Assembly (NCBI GenBank): GCA_963787195.1
Contig: CAWBCI010000079.1
Coordinates: 62,001 to 126,000 of the forward strand
Source of the DNA: CAWBCI01 sp963787195
GTDB taxonomy: Bacteria; Bacteroidota; Bacteroidia; Bacteroidales; JAGOPY01
Length of the DNA: 64,000 nt
Reading direction: 5' to 3'
The position numbers were made by a program, and so were the translations under genes. Below, in pieces: positions 12,018 through 20,878 of the stretch (position 1 is the first letter of the stretch; each line of letters starts with the position of its first letter). Below the pieces are notes generated by a model, which was not told the origin of the DNA, ran no database searches, and was given only the letters and a program-made list of their open reading frames with translations.

Positions 12018-12046
12018 CAAAGGTAATCCTTTAAGTTAAAAACCAA
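12018..12046 (-). promoter_or_regulatory. Promoter of the cDPGS-like gene
   Basis: On the minus strand TTG (12046-12044), 18 bp, TACCTTTG (12025-12018), then CAT. The -7 octamer and the following CA are the same as at both rRNA promoters, suggesting strong housekeeping expression. Confidence 0.65.
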
Positions 12047-12210
12047 GGAATTGTTATTAAATTTTTTCTTTAATGACGGGCATTGCAGGCCTTAACTGAA
12101 TTATACAGTTTTCCATGATACATGCAGGTTTAAATTCCCGATCACCCTGCCTTAGGTGCATCTATGCGAATTAATGCCTAATTTTGGGCCATTAAAATTA
12201 TATCCGGAAG

Positions 12211-14001
12211 ATGATAGAAATATTGCTCTCAACGAAAGCCCGTGAGGCTTTCAATAATTTATTCGGACAGAAACCTGATATCAATTTATTCAGTTTCCAG
12301 AAAACCCGTCCCGATTTTGAAGGGGATTTTACAATGGTGGTTTTTCCGCTTTTAAGATTTTCAGGAAAATCGCCCGAGCAAACTGCAGAGGCCCTTGGTA
12401 ATTATTTCATACAGAATGTAGTCCAGGTATCATCTTTCAATGTTGTAAAAGGCTTTTTAAACCTGGTCCTCAGTAAAAATTACTGGATGGCGTTTTTTGA
12501 GGACAATCGTAATAGGGCGGATTATGGATTCCTTCAGCCCGATGGGAATCCACCGGTCGTTGTGGAATATTCTTCCCCTAATACAAATAAACCCCTTCAC
12601 CTTGGACATATCAGGAATATCTTGTTGGGATGGTCCGTCGCCGAAATTCTGGAAGCCGGCGGGAAAAACGTGGCACGTGTAAACCTGGTCAACGACAGGG
12701 GCATCCATATTTGCAAAACCATGCTGGCCTGGAAAAAATGGGCCAATGGCCAGGAACCTTCTGACCTTAATATTAAAGGTGATAAATATGTTGGAAATCT
12801 TTACGTGAAATTTGAACAGGCGAATAAAATTGAAATTGAAAAGCTCAAAGCCAGGGGTATGAATGAAGAGGAAGCATATAAAGCTTCACCTTTAATGCAG
12901 GAAGCTTTGCTGATGCTTCAGAAGTGGGAGCAAGGTGATCAGGAAACACGTAAACTCTGGACAAAAATGAATAATTGGGTTTATGAAGGTTTTGACCTTA
13001 CTTATGAACGAATGGGAATATCCTTCGATAAAATATATTATGAGTCGGATACCTATCTGCTTGGTAAAGAAATCGTGAAAGAGGGATTGGATAAAGGTAT
13101 ATTTTATAAAAAAGATGACGGTTCTGTTTGGGTTGACCTCAGCAGCCAGGGATTGGATGAAAAGCTGCTCCTACGTCCTGACGGAACTTCAGTTTATATA
13201 ACCCAGGACCTGGGGACGGCTGAATTGCGGTACAGGGATTATCATCCGGAAAAGCTCCTTTATGTCGTTGGTAATGAGCAAAATTATCATTTTGATGTGA
13301 TGAAGATCATATTGAAAATGTTAGGCAAGGAATGGGCTGAAGGTATTCTTCACATATCTTATGGGATGGTTGAATTACCGGAGGGGAAGATGAAGTCGAG
13401 GGAAGGGAAGGTGGTGGATGCCGATGAACTGATGCAGGATATGTATGAAACAGCCGCCCGGACTACCAGGGAACTTGGAAAGGTCGAAGGCTTGGAAAAA
13501 ACTGAAGCCGACTGTTTGTTTGAAATGATCGGCCAGGGGGCACTCAAATATTTTATGCTGAAAGTTGATCCGAAAAAGAATATGTTATTTAACCCCGAAG
13601 AATCTATAGATTTCAACGGGAACACCGGGCCATTTATTCAATATACACACGCCCGTATCCGCTCGCTCCTTAAGAAAGCCGCTGAAAGGGAACTCCGCCC
13701 TTCTGCCTTCAATACGAATGAAATATCTGATATTCTTCCGAAAGAAAAAAATATACTCAGAATACTTTATGATTTTCCGTCAGTTATTATTGATGCCGGG
13801 AAAAATTATAGTCCTGCAAGAATAGCCAATTATATTTATGAGCTGGCAAAAGAATATAACCAGTTTTACCAGGAATTGCCTGTATTGAAGGAGGAGGATA
13901 GCATGAAAGCTATTTTCAGGCTTGCTGTATCCGAATTTACCGGGAATGTGATCCGCCGTGCTATGACATTACTGGGAATTCAGGTCCCGGAGAAAATGTA
14001 G
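12211..14001 (+). CDS. argS: Arginyl-tRNA synthetase
   Basis: The 596-residue protein attaches arginine to tRNA-Arg. The class I HIGH motif appears as NKPLHLGHIRN (about residues 130-140), and the KMSKS region as MKSREGKVVDADEL (about 394-407), as is usual in ArgRS where the motif is degenerate. The C-terminal DALR anticodon-binding domain includes the NTGPFIQYTHARI and ARIANYIYELAKEYNQFY stretches. Length is typical for Bacteroidota. A TAATTTTG at 12179-12186 is a fair -7 element, giving a short leader. Confidence 0.97.
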   Translation: MIEILLSTKAREAFNNLFGQKPDINLFSFQKTRPDFEGDFTMVVFPLLRFSGKSPEQTAEALGNYFIQNVVQVSSFNVVKGFLNLVLSKNYWMAFFEDNRNRADYGFLQPDGNPPVVVEYSSPNTNKPLHLGHIRNILLGWSVAEILEAGGKNVARVNLVNDRGIHICKTMLAWKKWANGQEPSDLNIKGDKYVGNLYVKFEQANKIEIEKLKARGMNEEEAYKASPLMQEALLMLQKWEQGDQETRKLWTKMNNWVYEGFDLTYERMGISFDKIYYESDTYLLGKEIVKEGLDKGIFYKKDDGSVWVDLSSQGLDEKLLLRPDGTSVYITQDLGTAELRYRDYHPEKLLYVVGNEQNYHFDVMKIILKMLGKEWAEGILHISYGMVELPEGKMKSREGKVVDADELMQDMYETAARTTRELGKVEGLEKTEADCLFEMIGQGALKYFMLKVDPKKNMLFNPEESIDFNGNTGPFIQYTHARIRSLLKKAAERELRPSAFNTNEISDILPKEKNILRILYDFPSVIIDAGKNYSPARIANYIYELAKEYNQFYQELPVLKEEDSMKAIFRLAVSEFTGNVIRRAMTLLGIQVPEKM

Positions 14002-14042
14002 ACCATTCTAAATTTTACTATTCCACTCTTCATTATAAAAAA

Positions 14043-14072
14043 CAAAGGCTGCTCATATATGAACAGCCTTTG
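14043..14072. terminator. Hairpin between convergent argS and the DUF4340 gene
   Basis: The stem CAAAGGCTG / CAGCCTTTG continues inward, after one mismatch, into a TCATATATGA palindrome. It sits 41 bp after argS and 24 bp after the stop of the convergent DUF4340 gene, so it can serve both. No long T run is present. Confidence 0.6.
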
Positions 14073-14096
14073 GTAAATATATGTAGATTCCGGTAA

Positions 14097-15068
14097 TTAT
14101 TTCGCAGGTATAAGTTCTTCATCTTTCATGAAGAGCTTATCGAACATTGAGTTCTTTTTGCCGTTGAAAAATGATCCCGGATTGAGTGTCGAGGTGATCA
14201 CGTAATTGATATTGGTATCGGCAACCGGATATGCTTTGATGGTCAAAGGCTTGAAATTATTTCCTTCGATCGTAAGTACATGGTCCGGTTCGAGGCCCTG
14301 AACTATATCCCCTGTAAAGTTGGTATTATTCAAATGGGCGATGGAATTGAAATATTTTACAGCCTTGGTGGAATCCACCTCTTGCCCGTTAAGTGTCCAT
14401 TTCCCGTTTGTATTTTCCAGGTTAATTTTTTTATCAGGATAAGTATAAACCAACCTGGTCATTTCTTTCGGGCTAAGGTTTATAAGACTCTTATCGCGGT
14501 ATGAATTGGGATCCCGGTTAAAATTCATTTTCAGAAAACCATCTACCGCATATACTTCCTTCTCGCCGTTAACCCTGACGAAAGTGGTCATATCTCCACG
14601 TCCTTGCTGTTGTTGCATCCTTGGCTGGCCCTGCGGTTGTTCCTGAGGAACATAGGAAAACTTTCCGATAAGCAGTTCCGCAATTTGTTTATTTCCAGCG
14701 TCGAGACGGACTTTGGTGGCCGCTGAGTCGGTGACTTCGTATTTGGACCAGACCTCCTTACCCTTGCCGGCATATTGTTTGGTCTTTAAATCACTAAGTT
14801 GAGCGAGGATATTTTTCACCACGTTGGAATCGGCGGTATATGAATTACCATCTTCTACTACCTGCCAGGTTTTACCATTCAGTTTGAGGTCCACTTCCTT
14901 TTTCCCGGCGTCCTGTATTGTGATTCCGGTCACTACAGTGGGATCGACCGTAAGTATAGTGGATTTAAATGACCGGTCGCTTTTGTCCCAGTATCTAACC
15001 AGAAGATAAATAGCGAGGAGTGCGATGAATAAGATCAAAAGCACACTTGAACTAATTTTTTTAAACAT
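14097..15068 (-). CDS. DUF4340 domain protein of the Gld-type ABC locus
   Basis: The 323-residue protein has one N-terminal membrane anchor (SSVLLILFIALLAIYLLVRYW, residues 7-27) and an extracytoplasmic part made of repeated beta-rich units, for example GITIQDAGKKEVDLKLNGKT and LAQLSDLKTKQYAGKGKE. This fits DUF4340, commonly encoded next to GldG-type proteins. A Gln-rich insert (about residues 140-160) is seen. Its start overlaps the gldG stop by 8 bp, so it is the fourth gene of the operon and likely works with the transporter at the membrane; the exact role is unknown. Confidence 0.85.
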   Translation of the reverse strand: MFKKISSSVLLILFIALLAIYLLVRYWDKSDRSFKSTILTVDPTVVTGITIQDAGKKEVDLKLNGKTWQVVEDGNSYTADSNVVKNILAQLSDLKTKQYAGKGKEVWSKYEVTDSAATKVRLDAGNKQIAELLIGKFSYVPQEQPQGQPRMQQQQGRGDMTTFVRVNGEKEVYAVDGFLKMNFNRDPNSYRDKSLINLSPKEMTRLVYTYPDKKINLENTNGKWTLNGQEVDSTKAVKYFNSIAHLNNTNFTGDIVQGLEPDHVLTIEGNNFKPLTIKAYPVADTNINYVITSTLNPGSFFNGKKNSMFDKLFMKDEELIPAK

Positions 15069-16584
15069 AACCTTCCTCCATTCTTTTAATTCGAATTCTG
15101 CGATTTCTTTGTTTCAGGATAATCCCGAACAGAATAATCAGGATAATCGGGAGTGTGAAATTCATCCATTTCAGGAAAGTCACTCTGGACTCGGAAATGG
15201 ATTCGAGGGGACGTGAAGTAATTCCCTTGGTCCGTAAAGCGATCAGTCCGGTCTGGTCCGAAAGCCAGTCCACGCCGTTAACCATCAGGTTCACATTGTC
15301 AGGCTGCAATTGCTGCGGCCTTTGCCCGGTCCCGTTCACTGCAAAATCGGCATCCCCAACCAGTACTATCTTTGATTCCTTATCTCCGCTGATCTTTCCT
15401 GAAAGGATAGCCGCCACGGTAAGGTGAGAAAGTGGAAAATCAGCGTCAGTCCATTGGTGATTGATATCAAAATACAGGGGCGGGGTCTTGGTCCCTGATT
15501 TATCTGATGAAAATGCAATCGGTGTGTAAGTCAGGCTTGAATCCCCGGTGAAGCTAATCGTGCTGGCCAGTGGAAGCAAAACCTGCTCAAGACCTTTGGT
15601 GATGGGATGGTCAGAAAATGTTGTGATAATGGGCAGGTAAGGAAACCTCACATTAGTTGTGAAATTCATGCTTCCGGCCTTTTGCTGCACTCCGACCGAT
15701 CCGCAATTGGCATCAATCAGGAAATCTTTGTTAACCAGCATCCCTTTACCACTCAGCCAGTCTTCGAGGCCAGTATGGATATCATAACCCCTGGCCTGTG
15801 AGAAATCAGCCAAAACCCGGTTATATCCGATAAACAAATTCCCGCCACCCGCCAGGTAAGTATCCAGCATCTGCAGCTGAGAGTCAGGAATGGTGTCGGT
15901 TGGCCCCATAATTATAATGGTTTTGTATTTTGAAAGGTCTTTGGATGCATCTGAGAGATTGACATCTTCAATATTATACAAAACATCCAATCCTGCCATA
16001 ACCTGTTGCAGAGCATTTCTGGCAGGTTCTCCATTTCCCTGGAGATATCCTATCATAGGCTTGTCGACAATAGACAATTTTTTAATACTCGAGGAAAGTT
16101 CATATTCCATAGCCGTACCGGTTTGTATCATAGGTATGATCTCCCGGCGGCTGCCCATTTTCAGGATGGCCCCCAGGAAAACCCTCTTCTGGGTCATCTG
16201 GTCCCTTTCCCTGACATTCACTATACTGGGCCGGATACCTTCCTGTATGGCTTTCTGTTCCGACTGCTGGTCTTTATTCGGGTCGATGAATTCATAAACA
16301 ACATTTCCCCCCGAAGCATTCGAGTACTCAATTAACATATCCTTGAATTCCTTGCGGGCCTGCAGCAATTGAGGAGGAATATCCTCTGTAAAGTAGGCCG
16401 TGATTGTCACCGGTTCATTTAGGGAATGTAAAATATCCTTCGTAGCACTACTAAGAGTATACTGCTTGTCTTCGGTCAGGTCAAGCCTGAAATAGGCCTT
16501 GTCGGCTATAATGTTTACAACCACCACGATGCCGATGACCAGCAGTGACTGATAAAGTATCGATCTTTTATTTTTCTTTGCCAT
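15061..16584 (-). CDS. gldG: GldG-type ABC transporter auxiliary protein
   Basis: The 507-residue protein has an N-terminal membrane helix (residues 8-27), a large extracytoplasmic domain and a C-terminal helix (about 474-492, WMNFTLPIILIILFGIIL). Diagnostic stretches include VTITAYFTEDIPPQL, YEFIDPNKD and IGYLQGNGEPA, as found in GldG and the IFT52-like auxiliary domain of ABC transporters. In Flavobacterium GldG forms an ABC complex with GldA and GldF needed for gliding; in non-gliding relatives the role is open. It follows gldF by 37 bp. Confidence 0.9.
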   Translation of the reverse strand: MAKKNKRSILYQSLLVIGIVVVVNIIADKAYFRLDLTEDKQYTLSSATKDILHSLNEPVTITAYFTEDIPPQLLQARKEFKDMLIEYSNASGGNVVYEFIDPNKDQQSEQKAIQEGIRPSIVNVRERDQMTQKRVFLGAILKMGSRREIIPMIQTGTAMEYELSSSIKKLSIVDKPMIGYLQGNGEPARNALQQVMAGLDVLYNIEDVNLSDASKDLSKYKTIIIMGPTDTIPDSQLQMLDTYLAGGGNLFIGYNRVLADFSQARGYDIHTGLEDWLSGKGMLVNKDFLIDANCGSVGVQQKAGSMNFTTNVRFPYLPIITTFSDHPITKGLEQVLLPLASTISFTGDSSLTYTPIAFSSDKSGTKTPPLYFDINHQWTDADFPLSHLTVAAILSGKISGDKESKIVLVGDADFAVNGTGQRPQQLQPDNVNLMVNGVDWLSDQTGLIALRTKGITSRPLESISESRVTFLKWMNFTLPIILIILFGIILKQRNRRIRIKRMEEGYV

Positions 16585-16621
16585 GATTTTTTCTTTTAAT
16601 GATCAAAAATGAATGGATCGA

Positions 16622-17344
16622 TCATGCATATCTTTTACGCAGGAGGTTAGATTCGGTCAATATGAGTCCCACGAATATGACCGAAAGAAAATAGATCACA
16701 TCCCTGGAATCAATCACCCCCCTTGACATGGATTCGTAATGTTGGGAAATACTCAGATAATTGAGCGTTTCTCCGATAAAACCGGAAATATTGGTCGCCA
16801 GCATACTGAAGATTATCTGGAAAAATATTCCGAAAAGCAGGGCCAGAAGGTAAGCTACTATCTGGTTATTCGACAGGCTGCTGGTAAATAGACCGATACT
16901 GATATAAGCGCCGCTTATTAGTATCAGTCCCAGGTAACCGCTGATTACTGCTCCGTTGTCGATATTTCCAAGCCTTGATACTGTGATATAGTATGGAATT
17001 GTCAGAGCCAGGGCTATGATAATCAGAAGCAAGGTCCCCAGAAACTTTCCGATGATCACCTGCCAGTCGTTTACCGGGCGGGTGAGTAATAGTTCGATGG
17101 TGCCAGTTTTATTTTCTTCGGCAAACATCCTCATGGTAATGGCGGGGATGAAAAAGAAGAGGGTCCAGTAGGCTATGCTGAAGAAGGCCTGTAAACTTGC
17201 CTGTTTGGTGAAAAATATGTCGGACCCGTAGATCCAGGTGAAAAAGCCGCTGAAACCCAGGAAGGCCACCATCATAATATAAGCCATCAATGAGTTGAAA
17301 AAGGCGGACAATTCTCTTTTTGTAATAATCCAGACTTGTTTCAT
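16622..17344 (-). CDS. gldF: GldF-type ABC transporter permease
   Basis: The 240-residue protein has six membrane segments, with the typical ABC-2 order. The family mark MFAEENKTGTIELLLTRPV lies at about residues 73-91 and couples to the ATPase. The protein ends with an RKRYA tail. It lies 24 bp after gldA and 37 bp before gldG. Confidence 0.92.
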   Translation of the reverse strand: MKQVWIITKRELSAFFNSLMAYIMMVAFLGFSGFFTWIYGSDIFFTKQASLQAFFSIAYWTLFFFIPAITMRMFAEENKTGTIELLLTRPVNDWQVIIGKFLGTLLLIIIALALTIPYYITVSRLGNIDNGAVISGYLGLILISGAYISIGLFTSSLSNNQIVAYLLALLFGIFFQIIFSMLATNISGFIGETLNYLSISQHYESMSRGVIDSRDVIYFLSVIFVGLILTESNLLRKRYA

Positions 17345-17368
17345 GGGTTTTATTTTTTATTTCTTGGA

Positions 17369-18298
17369 TCAGTTCATTGTCAATTCGCGGAAGACATCTT
17401 CCAGCTTGGTTTCGATAGGGGTCATCTCTGTCAGGGCCCAGCCTTTTGAAACGCAAAGCTGGAATACTGGTTTGCGCATGCTTTGCTCGCCCCGGGCCTG
17501 CAATTCGAAATAGCCTTCTTCCTTTTTAAGAAAATCTACTACTTCGATAACAGGTAATTTTTGAAGCGACTGGAAAATATCGTTGGATTCGCCGTCTTCT
17601 ATCTTTACCCTAAGGATTTCTTTGCCCCTGGCGCGTTTCCTGAGCTCTTCCGAAGTCCCGTCAGCAACTATCTTACCTTTGCTGATGATCAAAATGCGGT
17701 CGCATGTGGCTTCCACTTCTGCAAGTATGTGTGAACTCAGGATAACGGTCTTTTCTTTCCCGATCTTCTTTATTAATTCCCTTATTTCGACGATCTGGTT
17801 CGGGTCGAGTCCGGAAGTCGGCTCATCAAGGATGAGTACGTCCGGATCATGGATCAGGGCCTGTGCAAGACCGACTCTTTGTTTGTAGCCTTTGGACAAT
17901 TCCTGAATATCCTTGTGCTTTTCGCCTTCCAGACCACAGAGGCGGACCATCTCAAGTATCCTGGGCCGGATCTTTTCGCTTGGGATACCTTGCAGTTCAG
18001 CCACGAATTTCAGATAATCGATTACCGGCATCTCCTGGTAAAGCGGATTGCTTTCCGGCAGGTAGCCTATATGCCGTTTTACCTCTTCAGGATCTTCTTC
18101 TACAGAAAAAGTCCCAACCCGGATATTCCCGGAATTGGGAACAAGGAATGAAGTGATGGCTTTCATGGTGGTGGTCTTTCCCGCGCCGTTAGGCCCCAGG
18201 AAGCCCAGCACTTCGCCGGTCTTTACCCTGAAAGAGATATTGTCCACGGCACGTTGCGCGCCATAGATCTTGGTGAGATTTTCAACAACAATATCCAT
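17369..18298 (-). CDS. gldA: GldA-type ABC transporter ATP-binding protein
   Basis: The 309-residue protein is a complete ABC ATPase: Walker A GPNGAGKTT (residues 35-43), signature LSKGYKQRVGLAQAL (about 134-148), Walker B DVLILDEPT (about 154-162), and the H-loop in SSHIL. A C-terminal extension of about 90 residues follows, as in GldA. It is the first gene of gldA-gldF-gldG-DUF4340. Confidence 0.93.
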   Translation of the reverse strand: MDIVVENLTKIYGAQRAVDNISFRVKTGEVLGFLGPNGAGKTTTMKAITSFLVPNSGNIRVGTFSVEEDPEEVKRHIGYLPESNPLYQEMPVIDYLKFVAELQGIPSEKIRPRILEMVRLCGLEGEKHKDIQELSKGYKQRVGLAQALIHDPDVLILDEPTSGLDPNQIVEIRELIKKIGKEKTVILSSHILAEVEATCDRILIISKGKIVADGTSEELRKRARGKEILRVKIEDGESNDIFQSLQKLPVIEVVDFLKKEEGYFELQARGEQSMRKPVFQLCVSKGWALTEMTPIETKLEDVFRELTMN

Positions 18299-18635
18299 AT
18301 TTGTTTAATTTGATGCAAAAAAAGTAAAAAATAGAAAGGGAGTAAAGAGTAGATAGGCTGATTTAACAATATTTAACAGAGGAGGGGGGTCAGTTATTGG
18401 TTAATGGGTAATGGTTATTGGGGGAAGTTGATGTGAGTTTAGAGTAGACCATCTCACACTATAGAAGGTGCTGACAAAAACTAATTTTCTCAAAATATCA
18501 GTAAAGGAAAAACTTTCGAACTTTCGAAAAATCGAAATTGCGATATGACGAAGTAATTGGTAAATGGGATTTACATTGGAAAGCAGAATTGTTTTGCTCC
18601 CAATCTGAAATCTGAAACCCGAAATCTGAATTCCC
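18299..18635. repeat. Gene-free stretch with short-word repeats
   Basis: From the thioredoxin stop (18636) outward, the coding strand reads repeats of TTCAGATT and TTTCGGG (18603-18635). Further on are AT-rich words around CGAACTTTCGAAAA (18510-18540) and, on the plus strand, TTATTGG/TTAATGGG words (18393-18422). The words are imperfect copies of one another within each block but unrelated between blocks. An open frame here (18401-18820) overlaps the real gene and is made of this material. The part nearest gldA must hold its promoter, which I could not identify. Confidence 0.6.
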
Positions 18636-19190
18636 CTATTCCGTCGCAGTAACCTTAAACGACGACATATAATCCTCCCATTTGGTATTTTTATAAGCAT
18701 CGGTAGCGATGAAGTGGAGAATGGGCTCGAAATGCGGGGCCTTCTGGTAACCCGGAACCACTGTGATGAGGTTTTCGTCCTGGTCCATGAATACATAAGA
18801 AGGATATGACATCCTGCCATTTAGCAGGGTTTGTGCTAGCTGGTGCGTGGCGCGGGTACCGTGCGGGTTTGTGTTTACATATTCCTTGCCCTTGAAATCA
18901 ACGGTATCCTTACGTTCGGCATTGAATTTAACCGCGTAATAATTTTCATTCATGTATTTCACAATAACCGGATTTTTAAAGGTCGATGCATCCATTTTCT
19001 TACACCAACCACACCAATCGGTATACATGTCGATAAATATCTTTTTAGGGTGTTTCTTGTTCAGTTCCATAGCCTGCTTAAAGGTATACCATTTGATCCC
19101 GCCTGAAGCGGAACTTTCCTGTGAGTAAGTTGCAGTGGACAGAAATATTGCAAAGATTGCAATAAGAGAAGTATTGATAAGTTTTTTCAT
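18636..19190 (-). CDS. Exported thioredoxin-fold protein
   Basis: The 184-residue protein starts with a signal peptide (KKLINTSLIAIFAIFLSTATYSQ region, about residues 1-23). A thioredoxin fold follows, with the redox pair Cys60-Gly-Trp-Cys63 in YTDWCGWCKKMD and the cis-Pro region in MSYPSYVFMDQD. This is the DUF255/thioredoxin-7-like type, probably a periplasmic thiol reductase or isomerase. Its redox partner is not in the window. It has its own transcription unit. Confidence 0.88.
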   Translation of the reverse strand: MKKLINTSLIAIFAIFLSTATYSQESSASGGIKWYTFKQAMELNKKHPKKIFIDMYTDWCGWCKKMDASTFKNPVIVKYMNENYYAVKFNAERKDTVDFKGKEYVNTNPHGTRATHQLAQTLLNGRMSYPSYVFMDQDENLITVVPGYQKAPHFEPILHFIATDAYKNTKWEDYMSSFKVTATE

Positions 19191-19279
19191 CCTCTATTAT
19201 TTTTGGCTAAATTATATTTTTTACAGAATATTTACATATTTAGAAAGATAAATTTGTGTTAAAGCTTGTTAAATTCAGC

Positions 19280-19738
19280 TTAATATCTTTCATTTCTATC
19301 CATATCCCGATCCATATCCCTTTGCTTGATGGACTCCCTTTTATCATAGGAATGTTTTCCTTTTGCAAGAGCTATGGCCAGTTTGGCCAGTCCCCTGTCA
19401 TTTATAAAAAGCCGGATGGGGATAATGGTAAGCCCTTTTTCTGTTGATTTGGTTTGAAGTTTTTTAAGTTCCCTACGGTTAAGTAAAAGCTTCCGGTCCC
19501 GTTTGGGCTCATGGTTATAATGCGTACCCATAGTGTATTCAGCGATGTGCAAATTTTTCACGAATAATTCAGATCCTTCAAATGCACAATAGGAATCCAC
19601 GAAATTGGCCTTACCTTCCCTGATAGATTTGATCTCGGTGCCGGTGAGCTGTATACCCGCCACGAATTCCTCCAGAAAGAAATACTCGAAATAAGCTTTC
19701 TTATTTTTGATCGTGATGGTTTTAGCCAGTGTGGACAT
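19280..19738 (-). CDS. smpB: SsrA-binding protein SmpB
   Basis: The 152-residue protein has SmpB motifs: KKAYFEYFFLEEFVAGIQL, TGTEIKSIREGKAN, the GTHYNHEP stretch and KGLTIIPIRLFINDRGLAKL. Its basic C-terminal tail, which enters the ribosomal decoding channel, is KHSYDKRESIKQRDMDRDMD. SmpB delivers tmRNA to stalled ribosomes. The tmRNA gene itself is not in the window. Confidence 0.97.
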   Translation of the reverse strand: MSTLAKTITIKNKKAYFEYFFLEEFVAGIQLTGTEIKSIREGKANFVDSYCAFEGSELFVKNLHIAEYTMGTHYNHEPKRDRKLLLNRRELKKLQTKSTEKGLTIIPIRLFINDRGLAKLAIALAKGKHSYDKRESIKQRDMDRDMDRNERY

Positions 19739-19831
19739 GCAATATTTTTTATTTTATTTTCAGAAGAAATTATAATGAATTTTTTCCGGGCTGCAAATTT
19801 CGTGAAAAGAAATGAGGGCGCAAACCTTTAT

Positions 19832-20716
19832 TTACACAACTTCCTTATCCAGCCCGTTTTGGGCAAAACTAAAGGTTGAAAGGGCCTTTTCCATAGCCTG
19901 CTCAAAGGCTTGTTTATTAATATTTAGTTCAACATTCTTATCTTGAAAATATTCCAGCAGAAGGCCAGTATAAATATTCCCCACCATTTCGTGGCCAGCC
20001 ATAGGACAGCCTCCCAGGCCATTTATTACCCCGTCGAAACTCCGGCAGCCATTCATGAAGGCCCCTTCTATCTTAGCCCGCCAGTTTTCGAGCGTGGTGT
20101 GAAGATGAAGGCCAAATGTCATTTCAGGATATGCCGGAACAAGTTTTCCAAAAAGCTCCGAGATAGTTTCAGCGCTGCCTATCCCAATGGTATCGGATAC
20201 AGCCACTCTTCTGACCCCGGTATTATGCAGCCATTCAACTTCTTCTTCTACTTGCGCCATATTCCATACTTCCCCATATGGATTTCCCAGGGCCATGGAA
20301 AGGTAAATCACCATTTCCTGTTTGCTTTTATCCGCTATTTCAATTAATTCCAGGATAGTTTCCCTTGATTTTTTGATATTGGAATTGATGTTTAATTCAA
20401 GAAAATGATTGGAGGTGGAGTGTGGATAACCGATCAGACTGATCTGCTTGTAAAGCCCTGACTGTTCAGCTCCTTTCAGATTGCCCACGATAGCCAGGAG
20501 TTTGGTATCTGTTTCCGATAAATCCAGTCTTTCGAGCACTTCGGCGGTATCGCTTAACTGAGGAATTGCCTTAGGCGAGACGAAGCTCCCGAAGTCAAGC
20601 ACATCAAAACCGACTTTGAGCAAAGCATTGATATAATCCGCCTTTACTTCGGTCGGGATGAAATTATGTAGACCCTGCATAGCATCCCTGGGGCTTTCTG
20701 TGATGGATATTTTCAT
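19832..20716 (-). CDS. Hydroxymethylglutaryl-CoA lyase
   Basis: The protein from the ATG at 20716 is 294 residues and starts KISITESPRDAMQGL, a proper HMG-CoA lyase N-terminus with the metal/active-site segment. Later motifs are FGSFVSPKAIPQLSDTAEV, the His pair in FGLHLHTT, and the signature NGLGGCPMAGHEMVGN. The enzyme splits HMG-CoA into acetyl-CoA and acetoacetate in leucine breakdown. An in-frame ATG at 20827 would add 37 residues, but those are encoded by low-complexity intergenic words, so the shorter start is chosen. Confidence 0.9.
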   Translation of the reverse strand: MKISITESPRDAMQGLHNFIPTEVKADYINALLKVGFDVLDFGSFVSPKAIPQLSDTAEVLERLDLSETDTKLLAIVGNLKGAEQSGLYKQISLIGYPHSTSNHFLELNINSNIKKSRETILELIEIADKSKQEMVIYLSMALGNPYGEVWNMAQVEEEVEWLHNTGVRRVAVSDTIGIGSAETISELFGKLVPAYPEMTFGLHLHTTLENWRAKIEGAFMNGCRSFDGVINGLGGCPMAGHEMVGNIYTGLLLEYFQDKNVELNINKQAFEQAMEKALSTFSFAQNGLDKEVV

Positions 20717-20756
20717 TGATTTTTGTTGATGTCCATAATTTAAACAAAAAATGTTT

Positions 20757-20878
20757 GCTATTGTTGCGGATATTGGGTATCGGGTATTGGATATTAGGTA
20801 TTTGGTACCAGGTATTAGGTTGATCATTGGGAAAGGCCACGACTCACGACTTACTTCTCACGTCTCACTGTCTCACGA
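20757..20878. repeat. Short-word repeats between TonB receptor and HMG-CoA lyase genes
   Basis: Two blocks are visible. At 20765-20820 the plus strand repeats ATTGGGTATCGGGTATTGG-like words. At 20835-20880, read from the TonB-gene stop on the minus strand, the words are TCGTGAGACAGTGAGACGTG and AGTCGTGAGTCGTG. The second block starts at the stop codon itself (TAG-TCGTGAG). Confidence 0.75.

Noticed and set aside
18401..18820. 139-codon minus-strand frame
   Set aside because: Overlaps the thioredoxin gene in another frame and runs through low-complexity repeats.
20717..20827. 37-residue N-terminal extension of HMG-CoA lyase
   Set aside because: Encoded by short-word repeats; the family N-terminus begins at the internal ATG at 20716.
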